DNA from: an uncultured Brevinema sp.
GTDB lineage: Bacteria; Spirochaetota; Brevinematia; Brevinematales; Brevinemataceae
DNA: 5,231 bases
NCBI GenBank assembly: GCA_947036575.1
Contig: CAMQSH010000137.1
Coordinates: 1-5,231, forward strand
Direction of reading: 5' to 3'
Under the pieces are notes generated by a model. It was given only the letters and a program-made list of their open reading frames with translations. It did not search any database and was not told the origin of the DNA. Made by a program: the position numbers and the translations under genes. Positions 1 to 5,056 of this stretch are shown one piece after another. The first letter of the stretch is position 1; each line of letters starts with the position of its first letter.

Positions 1-926
1 ACAGCTCTATCAAATGATAATGTTAAATCACCTTTATCTGTTGCTAATACAATATTATTATTAAGATTTATTTGAAGAGCTTGATATCTAGTAATAGTAA
101 ATGTTTTATTAGCTAGTGTAACGGTGTCTTCTCCTGAAATACCTGTAACAAAAGTTTTTGTGATATTTTGAGCAAATTGAGAAGCATTATCTTTAATTCT
201 TCTTAATAATGTTGTTCCATTAATAGACAAGTCACCATTTGATAAAATTTCTACAGGAATATTATCTTGTGCTGTTCCTTCTAAAAGATAAGTAGCATTA
301 CTAGCATCTGTAGCTTGAACATATAATAACTTAGCTTGATCACCATTATCTTTGATTAAAGTAATATGTAGATCTTCACTAATAGGAGAATGAGTATGTT
401 CATCAAGTACAAATCCTAAAGAACGTGCTGAGCGAGTTATCCCTTCTGCAGTAGCTACATACCCACCTTTAATATTAGCTGCAAAAGAACTTTTTATATT
501 ATCATGATTTGCAACAATAATACCGTTTATAAGAATATTCTTATTTTCGTCTATAGTAACAGTCACAGATGTTCCATTATATATAAATATAGCTTCTTTC
601 GGAGTAGTAACTGTATCTAATACAAAAGGTAATAGTGTTCCATCTGTTGTTTTCAAAGTAATAGTTAAAGGATCTTTAGATAAACTAATATTATAATTTG
701 CCACTAAGCTATACGATCCTGAACCAACTGGTAGTGACTCAACCACACTACTATAATTCCCTGCCATATTATTTTCAAATTGCTCAGCAACTGAAATACT
801 CGGTATGGGGTTAGGAGTTGGGGTTGGATCTAAATCCGAATCTGGCTCTCGAACAGAACAAGATATAAAAAGTATTGTTAACAATACTGAACTAAAAACA
901 AAATGTTTTTTTTTCATTTTTTTCAT
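1..926 (-). CDS. Repeat-containing surface lipoprotein, 5' part (C-terminus outside the window)
   Basis: An uninterrupted minus-strand frame runs from ATG at 926-924 to the left edge, giving 308 codons plus two bases and no stop, so the 3' end is missing. Residues 1-22 form a lipoprotein signal peptide: a Lys-rich start (MKKMKKK), a hydrophobic stretch, then LFISC with Cys23 as the predicted lipidated residue. Residues 29-42 are a Pro/Thr linker (PTPTPNPIP) that would hold the rest away from the membrane. The remainder is beta-rich, with many Thr, Asn, Ile and Val. Two diverged repeats are visible at about 87-159 and 187-261. Shared landmarks are ITL, ING and a DN-x-FA-x-NI segment, and a third copy may begin near residue 300. 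GGAGGA lies four bases before ATG 926; a second in-frame ATG at 917-915 is 13 bases away and less likely. No named family is recognised. The protein is probably surface-exposed or periplasmic. The gene is divergent from the PEGA lipoprotein gene. Confidence 0.9.
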   Translation of the reverse strand, partial: MKKMKKKHFVFSSVLLTILFISCSVREPDSDLDPTPTPNPIPSISVAEQFENNMAGNYSSVVESLPVGSGSYSLVANYNISLSKDPLTITLKTTDGTLLPFVLDTVTTPKEAIFIYNGTSVTVTIDENKNILINGIIVANHDNIKSSFAANIKGGYVATAEGITRSARSLGFVLDEHTHSPISEDLHITLIKDNGDQAKLLYVQATDASNATYLLEGTAQDNIPVEILSNGDLSINGTTLLRRIKDNASQFAQNITKTFVTGISGEDTVTLANKTFTITRYQALQINLNNNIVLATDKGDLTLSFDRA

Positions 927-930
927 TTTT

Positions 931-936
931 TCCTCC
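931..936 (-). promoter_or_regulatory. Shine-Dalgarno of the left lipoprotein gene
   Basis: GGAGGA on the minus strand, four bases before ATG 926. It supports that start over the in-frame ATG at 917. It sits only two bases from the (AT)10 tract, so a change in tract length would alter the leader structure next to it. Confidence 0.75.
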
Positions 937-938
937 AA

Positions 939-958
939 ATATATATATATATATATAT
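939..958. repeat. (AT)10 dinucleotide tract
   Basis: Ten uninterrupted AT units lie immediately upstream of the Shine-Dalgarno of the minus-strand lipoprotein gene. The tract is self-complementary, so an RNA copy can fold on itself. It is long enough to be prone to strand slippage. Confidence 0.95.
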
Positions 959-976
959 TTATTTATTTATTTATTT
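957..976. repeat. (ATTT)5 tetranucleotide tract
   Basis: Five uninterrupted ATTT units directly abut, and overlap by one unit, the (AT)10 tract. They lie at or just downstream of the predicted transcription start of the left lipoprotein gene, so they fall in its leader or start-site region. Confidence 0.95.
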
Positions 977-979
977 TAA

Positions 980-1006
980 ACTATATATATCATATCTAAA
1001 AGTCAA
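980..1006 (-). promoter_or_regulatory. Predicted promoter of the left lipoprotein gene
   Basis: On the minus strand, TTGACT (1006-1001) is followed by TATAGT (985-980) with a 15-base spacer. The -35 and -10 hexamers are each one mismatch from consensus, but the spacer is shorter than the usual 17. Transcription would start near 973, giving a leader of about 47 bases made largely of the ATTT and AT tracts. Other -10 placements are possible because the region is nearly all A and T. Confidence 0.5.
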
Positions 1007-1146
1007 TATTTTTGTAAAACAATAATTTTAAATTATTTTTCTAAAACAATTTAAACAAAAATATCATGTTTTCAATAAATTTTTTGTATTTTATTTAAAT
1101 TACCTCTTCCTTCCCTGAAAAGCAGAAAAGAACCGTGTGTATTTTC

Positions 1147-1175
1147 TTGATAAAAATAGGGGAATAATTTATAAT
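1147..1175 (+). promoter_or_regulatory. Promoter-like element overlapping the start codon of the PEGA gene
   Basis: TTGATA (1147-1152) and TATAAT (1170-1175) are separated by exactly 17 bases, a near-perfect sigma-70 arrangement. The -10 box includes the first two bases of ATG 1174. Transcription from it would start about 1181-1183, which coincides with the second in-frame ATG at 1183. In this AT-rich setting a chance match is possible. A weaker alternative upstream is TTTTCA (1069-1074), 17 bases, TATTTA (1092-1097). Confidence 0.45.
1158..1163 (+). promoter_or_regulatory. Shine-Dalgarno-like AGGGGA before the PEGA gene
   Basis: AGGGGA ends ten bases before ATG 1174 and about 19 before ATG 1183. 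It favours ATG 1174 if the transcript starts upstream. If the promoter at 1147-1175 is used, this site lies between the -35 and -10 boxes and is not transcribed. Confidence 0.5.
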
Positions 1176-3444
1176 GAACGATATGAAAAAACTCATCCTA
1201 CTTATACTAATTTCTCTTTCCTTAAATGCGTGCTATAGACTTCCACAACGTGAAGAAATAGAATATCGTAATACTCTTGAAAATGCTATTGTTAAAACTT
1301 TCCCTAAAAAAGTTGTTGTTGTTATTCATCCTTTTCAAAATCTCTCCAAAGGAGATACTAATAGAGCTTATTTAGAAACAGCAATTCCTGACAATATAGA
1401 AGCAATGTTGGAATCCCTTCGTTCTACTTTAGCATATATTCCTTTTGATGGAATGCCTTTTTATGTATCTTCAGAATTATCAAATTTATTTCAAAAAGTT
1501 GATCTTGAAGACGAAGATGAATCTGATACTAATGAAGGCGAAGAGGAGGACGAAGAAGATGAAGATGAAGATTCTATTTTTGATGAAGAAGATGAAGAAG
1601 ATGATGATGAGAATATAGATAACAAATTTGAAGACTCTTATTTTACATACCTAACTAATTATTTATTAGTTGTTCCTACCCAAGAAACTCAATATAGAGC
1701 TGAAACAACCACTAATACTAATTATTTTGAGTTTATTACTAATACTGAATTTGTCACCGGAGTACAAGAAACAAATATTACCTCTAATGAAATTCTACGA
1801 ACTACAACTAATGCGATCAAGACTAACCTCGTAATTGTTAATAAAAATCTCCTTACACCTACTAATATGCTTCTAATGCTCTATGAAGAATTTCCCACAC
1901 TAACTAATTATCTAAGTTTTTTACCTATAGAAGTACGTAGAGCTACATCTGCTGATATTACTGCCTTTGCTGATTACAAACTCAAACTTAATAATCCCGC
2001 CAAATGGAAAGCCGATCAACTTAAAAAAATTCAATTAGAAAAACAAGAAAAAGAGAAAGCTGAAAAAGAAGCAAAAGAAAGAAGTGAGGATGAAGTAAAA
2101 ACTCCAACCACTACTCCAAAAAATATAGATTTTGTTCTTGAAGAAAAAAAAGAAATAGAACCTTCAACACCTTTTGAATATGTTTATCATATTGGTGGAG
2201 ACTTTCGTACTCGTAGAAGTGAATCTATTGTAACATCTGTAGCAACATCTATAAGATTACAAATATATCCTGCCTATAGTTCTGGAGATGTTTGGTGGGA
2301 AAAGAATTTTTCTTCTATGCCACCTCTATTAAGTAATATTTTAAAATTAGAAAAAAGTTTAGATCCAACAGATAAAGAATCTTTTAAAACAATGTTTTTA
2401 CGAACTCCTTTTGAAAAACCTAATATATCTCCAAGATTACAAGACGAATTTGATACTTTTTCTACTAATTTTAGAGATAATAGACCTCCAACTCCAGAAA
2501 AAAAATTAAATAGAAGAACACGTCCCTTAAATTTACGTATTACTGTTCCTGAAAATGAAATTCCTACAGCAATGAATGATTGGTTAAAATATTTTCATTC
2601 TATTATCATCAATAGACCTTATACAGCTCTAAGAGTAACGAGCAATCCCTCTGATTCTCTTGTTTATCTTAATGGATTTTTTATAGGATCAACACCACTT
2701 ATTTATCCTACAGCCCCTCTTGGTGAACAACGTATTTTATTTTTAAAAGAAGGATTTAATAGAGAAGAGATTCTAACAGATATCATCCCTAATCAAACCA
2801 ATAGAATTGCTTATACTTTACAAGCTTTGAATAATTCTGGAACCCTTAGTGTAATTGCATCTATTCCAGATGCTGAAGTATATCTTAATGCTCAATACAA
2901 AGGTAAAACTCCTTTAATTATTAGTAATTTAACTCTTTATAGTAAATACAGAGTAGAAATTCTTGATCCCTCTGCGGCATTATCCTCTAATAGAAATTCC
3001 GTATACAAAAGTATTACCCTAACAGACAAGAAAAAATCAATGAGTATTGATGCTAAATTCAAAAGTTATGAGACCTCTTATCGTACTCCTGGTCAAAAAG
3101 GATTGTTAGCAGCGACTTATCTTTCTTGGTTTACCACAATAGGATTATTAGGAGCTAGTTTTTATACACAAGCCCGTTCTAAAGAAGCTGAAGATTTAAT
3201 AAATGCCTTTGGACCTACTACTTCTACCTCGTCTTCCAACGATATTGCACAGCTAAATAAATATCAAGCAGATAGAGATAGATTTGCTATTACCAGTCAG
3301 GCTACTTTATATTCAGCTATTGCAGCAGCTCTTTTATCAACAGGTATTATGAGTTGGTATTTATATAGTAAAGAAGTTTATTTAGGAATGGAAGTTGATC
3401 CAGAAAAAAAAGAATGGTATGCTAACTTCAAATTAAAGTTCTAA
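1174..3444 (+). CDS. PEGA-domain lipoprotein with a TolB/CsgG-like N-terminal domain split by low-complexity sequence
   Basis: A 756-residue envelope protein of unknown exact role. Residues 1-20 are a lipoprotein signal peptide ending in LSLNAC (Cys20). Residues 46-93 (VVVVIHPFQNLS followed by a helix) resemble the first half of the TolB-N/FlgO/CsgG-like domain. Residues 335-380 (FEYVYHIGGDF through GDVWWEKNF) resemble its second half, where such proteins read xGxY...xxLxDxxTGExxW. Between them lie an acidic tract (111-147, 28 of 37 residues Asp or Glu), a Thr/Asn-rich stretch (160-246) and a Lys/Glu-rich, probably helical stretch (277-329). Two PEGA domains follow, at about 484-552 (SNPSDSLVYLNGFFIGSTP) and 555-630 (IPDAEVYLNAQYKGKTP); these are small beta domains typical of surface or peptidoglycan-associated proteins. 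Two hydrophobic helices (about 643-664 and 707-731) precede a short beta-like tail ending in Phe. ATG 1174 is chosen because of AGGGGA upstream, but ATG 1183 (MKKLILL) is a credible alternative. The gene is transcribed alone and ends at a strong terminator. Confidence 0.93.
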   Translation: MNDMKKLILLILISLSLNACYRLPQREEIEYRNTLENAIVKTFPKKVVVVIHPFQNLSKGDTNRAYLETAIPDNIEAMLESLRSTLAYIPFDGMPFYVSSELSNLFQKVDLEDEDESDTNEGEEEDEEDEDEDSIFDEEDEEDDDENIDNKFEDSYFTYLTNYLLVVPTQETQYRAETTTNTNYFEFITNTEFVTGVQETNITSNEILRTTTNAIKTNLVIVNKNLLTPTNMLLMLYEEFPTLTNYLSFLPIEVRRATSADITAFADYKLKLNNPAKWKADQLKKIQLEKQEKEKAEKEAKERSEDEVKTPTTTPKNIDFVLEEKKEIEPSTPFEYVYHIGGDFRTRRSESIVTSVATSIRLQIYPAYSSGDVWWEKNFSSMPPLLSNILKLEKSLDPTDKESFKTMFLRTPFEKPNISPRLQDEFDTFSTNFRDNRPPTPEKKLNRRTRPLNLRITVPENEIPTAMNDWLKYFHSIIINRPYTALRVTSNPSDSLVYLNGFFIGSTPLIYPTAPLGEQRILFLKEGFNREEILTDIIPNQTNRIAYTLQALNNSGTLSVIASIPDAEVYLNAQYKGKTPLIISNLTLYSKYRVEILDPSAALSSNRNSVYKSITLTDKKKSMSIDAKFKSYETSYRTPGQKGLLAATYLSWFTTIGLLGASFYTQARSKEAEDLINAFGPTTSTSSSNDIAQLNKYQADRDRFAITSQATLYSAIAAALLSTGIMSWYLYSKEVYLGMEVDPEKKEWYANFKLKF
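1504..1614 (+). repeat. GAA/GAT/GAC codon tract encoding an acidic low-complexity run
   Basis: Almost every codon is GAN, giving a purine-rich strand built from GAAGAT- and GATGAA-type units. It encodes residues 111-147 of the PEGA lipoprotein, with 28 of 37 residues acidic. The repetition is imperfect, but the tract could change length by in-frame slippage. Confidence 0.85.
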
Positions 3445-3482
3445 TATTTATATCCAGCTTAAATATAAAGAAAAGAAACAAA

Positions 3483-3512
3483 AAAAACTCCTAGTTATTG
3501 CTAGGAGTTTTT
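3483..3512. terminator. Bidirectional Rho-independent terminator between convergent genes
   Basis: ACTCCTAG (3487-3494), a six-base loop TTATTG, and CTAGGAGT (3501-3508) form a perfect eight-pair stem. Flanking A (3480-3487) and T (3508-3512) runs extend the stem and give a U-tract on both strands. It lies between the stop of the PEGA gene (3444) and the stop of the minus-strand zinc-ribbon gene (3530), so it can serve both. Confidence 0.93.
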
Positions 3513-3529
3513 ATAAGTAATTTTTTAAA

Positions 3530-4258
3530 TTAAAGATCTTCTGTATAATACAAATAACGGAAACAATTTGGACATTGAAGTAATGCTGAATCATCCACAT
3601 CTTGAATAGTATCTCCACCATGATATGATGTAGGTAATAAAATATTACAACCAGAACAAGAATCATCTTCTATCTCTGCCATAACAATACCTTTATTTTT
3701 GGCAAGAAGTCTATCAAAATATTCTACAAAGTGAGTATCAAATTCTGTAGAAATAGCATCAATTCCAGCTTCTATTGATTCTCTTTCTTTTTTAGTTTTA
3801 GATTTAATACTATTAATCTCTTGTTCTAATTCAGAAATTTCTGCCGTATAGGTAGCAAGATTTATTTCTATGTTTTCTATTTCTTGAGTAATATCACCCA
3901 TTTTGGATTTATCATAATAAAATTGTGCTTCGATTACAGCTCTATCTTGAGAATATTTATCCATATCTTTTTCCCAAGATTTGATCTGACGAGACATTTT
4001 TAGATTATCTCTATCCTTTTCCATATTGTCAATTTGGGTGAGAATATGATCTAATCTAGCTTCTTCTTGGGTAATTTTTTCAGACAAAGAAGTACTAAAT
4101 TCTGTCAATTTAGTTTTGTTACTTTGAGCAAGGTCATAATCTTCTTTTAATTTTAAAAGTTTTTGTTCACTACCTTCGTAAGTTGCTACAATGATTTTTC
4201 TTTCTTGATAAAGCTCTTGCCAACGAATTATATTTTGAATACGAGATATACGATCCAT
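3530..4258 (-). CDS. Coiled-coil protein with C-terminal C4 zinc ribbon (FlgZ/CdsZ/DUF164 group)
   Basis: A 242-residue soluble protein of typical family length. Residues from about 10 to 175 are rich in Glu, Lys, Gln and Leu with heptad-like spacing, predicting a long antiparallel coiled-coil hairpin. The C-terminus is a zinc ribbon with Cys201-x2-Cys204 (CSGC) and Cys229-x2-Cys232 (CPNC). After the second pair, FRYLYY matches the family pattern CpnCgRiLy except that the usual Gly is Phe. Characterised relatives are HP0958/FlgZ of Helicobacter, which is linked to RpoN stability and flagellar transcripts, and CdsZ of Chlamydia, linked to type III secretion. Those roles cannot be assumed here; an adaptor or chaperone role in the cytoplasm is a reasonable inference. 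ATG 4258 has GGAGGA six bases upstream and a consensus promoter. The gene is single, convergent with the PEGA gene and divergent from the EIIA gene. Confidence 0.93.
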   Translation of the reverse strand: MDRISRIQNIIRWQELYQERKIIVATYEGSEQKLLKLKEDYDLAQSNKTKLTEFSTSLSEKITQEEARLDHILTQIDNMEKDRDNLKMSRQIKSWEKDMDKYSQDRAVIEAQFYYDKSKMGDITQEIENIEINLATYTAEISELEQEINSIKSKTKKERESIEAGIDAISTEFDTHFVEYFDRLLAKNKGIVMAEIEDDSCSGCNILLPTSYHGGDTIQDVDDSALLQCPNCFRYLYYTEDL

Positions 4259-4264
4259 GATAGC

Positions 4265-4270
4265 TCCTCC
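4265..4270 (-). promoter_or_regulatory. Shine-Dalgarno of the zinc-ribbon gene
   Basis: GGAGGA on the minus strand with a six-base spacer to ATG 4258, which fixes that start. An inverted repeat abuts it on the upstream side. Confidence 0.85.
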
Positions 4271-4286
4271 AATGTTTCAAAACATT
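4271..4286. repeat. Inverted repeat in the leader of the zinc-ribbon gene
   Basis: AATGTTT-CA-AAACATT is a perfect seven-base inverted repeat with a two-base centre. It lies between the predicted transcription start (about 4296) and the Shine-Dalgarno. The short gap makes it more like a protein-binding operator than a stable RNA hairpin, which would need to open stem pairs to make a loop. No T-run follows it, so it is not a terminator. Confidence 0.6.
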
Positions 4287-4302
4287 TGATTTATTAATTA
4301 TC

Positions 4303-4331
4303 ATTATAGTTAATAATAACATAATTGTCAA
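4303..4331 (-). promoter_or_regulatory. Consensus sigma-70 promoter of the zinc-ribbon gene
   Basis: TTGACA (4331-4326), a 17-base spacer and TATAAT (4308-4303) match the consensus at all twelve positions. Transcription would start near 4296, giving a leader of about 38 bases. The -35 is preceded by an overlapping TTGACT. The implied strength is high for a gene of this kind, which fits control by an operator or simply a housekeeping level. Confidence 0.88.
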
Positions 4332-4377
4332 GTCAAATTCACCTTACATAATATATTTTATAGAAAGAGTGATTTAT

Positions 4378-4407
4378 TTGTTTTTATTTTAATAAATAAT
4401 GTATAAT
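4378..4407 (+). promoter_or_regulatory. Predicted promoter of the EIIA gene
   Basis: TTGTTT (4378-4383), an 18-base spacer and TATAAT (4402-4407). Transcription would start near 4413-4414, leaving a leader of about 24 bases before ATG 4438. Because the -10 box overlaps the region just after the upstream ATG at 4399, that ATG would not be transcribed. Confidence 0.65.
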
Positions 4408-4427
4408 ATATATAAATTATTTTTATT

Positions 4428-4432
4428 AGAGG
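4428..4432 (+). promoter_or_regulatory. Shine-Dalgarno of the EIIA gene
   Basis: AGAGG, five T residues, then ATG 4438. This decides the start in favour of 4438 over the in-frame ATG at 4399, which has no ribosome binding site. Confidence 0.8.
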
Positions 4433-4437
4433 TTTTT

Positions 4438-4869
4438 ATGTTAAAAGAATTAATTGCAGATCGAATTAAATTTATTGATAAGGCTAATAGTTGGGAAGAA
4501 GCAATACGACTATCGTCAAGATCCTTGATCGATCAAGACTTTATCCAAGAATCCTATTTGGACGCTATGATAGATGGTATTGACGAATTTGGTCCTTATA
4601 TCATCCTTGCCGATGGAGTGGCGATGCCTCACGCAAGACCAGAAGACGGGGCAATAAAAACAGGGTTTAGTTTTCTAAAATTAAAAGAAGGCGTCCTCTT
4701 TCCAAATACTGAAATTCCTGTCACTCTTTTATTTACTTTATCTGCTCCTGATGCTGATAGCCATATCGAAGCTATTATAAAATTAGCTAGTATCCTTGAA
4801 GATGATAACACGCTAGTACAACTTACACAGATCACGAATAAAGAAGATTTTTTGAAGATTATAAAATAA
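4438..4869 (+). CDS. PTS EIIA component, ascorbate (UlaC/SgaA) type
   Basis: A 143-residue cytoplasmic phosphocarrier of the PTS_EIIA type 2 fold. In the PTS, such proteins take phosphate from HPr on a histidine and pass it to EIIB. The phosphorylated histidine is His65 in GVAMPHARPEDG, and the preceding FGPYIILA is characteristic of ascorbate-type EIIA rather than the fructose, mannitol or PtsN groups. A second conserved histidine is His109 in SHIEAI. The length is close to UlaC. A longer reading from ATG 4399 adds 13 residues (MYNIYKLFLLEVF) with no family match, overlaps the promoter and lacks a ribosome binding site, so it is rejected. No EIIB, EIIC, HPr or sugar-catabolic gene adjoins it, and both sides hold unrelated genes on the other strand. 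It therefore either works with components encoded elsewhere or is a regulatory stand-alone EIIA. Substrate assignment to ascorbate is by similarity only. Confidence 0.93.
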   Translation: MLKELIADRIKFIDKANSWEEAIRLSSRSLIDQDFIQESYLDAMIDGIDEFGPYIILADGVAMPHARPEDGAIKTGFSFLKLKEGVLFPNTEIPVTLLFTLSAPDADSHIEAIIKLASILEDDNTLVQLTQITNKEDFLKIIK

Positions 4870-4891
4870 AATTATTTTAATTAGATTTGAC

Positions 4892-4922
4892 AAAAAAGCC
4901 CATCATTTAAGATGGGCTTTTT
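4892..4922. terminator. Bidirectional Rho-independent terminator after the EIIA gene
   Basis: GCCCATC (4898-4904), loop ATTTAA, and GATGGGC (4911-4917) form a perfect seven-pair GC-rich stem, flanked by A6 on the left and T5 on the right. It lies 23 bases after the EIIA stop. The A-run gives a U-tract on the minus strand as well, so it can also end the gene entering from the right. Confidence 0.93.
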
Positions 4923-4970
4923 ATTGTTTTTTGTTTATTCTCTTTGTATTGATTTTAAATATAAGTAAAA

Positions 4971-4993
4971 AATGATCTTTTACGTATATCATT
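4971..4993 (-). terminator. Weak hairpin downstream of the right-edge gene
   Basis: AATGAT and ATCATT (six pairs, 11-base loop) are followed on the minus strand by a run of T. The stem is short and AT-rich. It lies about 64 bases beyond the minus-strand stop at 5057 and before the stronger terminator at 4892-4922. It may be a minor terminator or chance. Confidence 0.3.
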
Positions 4994-5056
4994 CTTTACT
5001 ACATAATAAATCCCAAAAAGAAGTGTTTTTATAAAAGTTATTTCTACCTTTTTTTG

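Noticed and set aside
807..827. G-rich island with four G-runs (possible G-quadruplex)
   Set aside because: Two of the four runs are only GG, so at most a weak two-layer structure is possible. The G-richness is explained by Pro codons of the PTPTPNP linker on the other strand.
805..999. Plus-strand open frame of 64 codons
   Set aside because: It is antisense to the lipoprotein signal peptide and linker. Its C-terminal half is translated AT and ATTT repeats, and it has no ribosome binding site. It is a shadow of the minus-strand gene.
1111..1164. Possible pairing of TTCCC (1111-1115) with GGGAA (1160-1164) hiding the PEGA gene's Shine-Dalgarno
   Set aside because: Only five pairs over a 44-base loop with no supporting stem, and the transcript may not include this region at all. 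Too weak to call a riboswitch or thermometer.
927..1173. Small RNA or riboswitch in the divergent intergenic region
   Set aside because: Apart from the simple repeats and promoter-like boxes the sequence is nearly all A and T, with no GC-containing stem and no terminator hairpin.
4399..4437. N-terminal extension of the EIIA from ATG 4399
   Set aside because: This ATG has no Shine-Dalgarno and overlaps the region of the -10 box at 4402-4407, so it would precede the transcript start. The extra 13 residues do not match the family, while ATG 4438 has AGAGG five bases upstream.
4629..4835. Minus-strand open frame of 68 codons inside the EIIA gene
   Set aside because: It lies wholly antisense to the conserved EIIA sequence including the active-site region, and its translation shows no domain.
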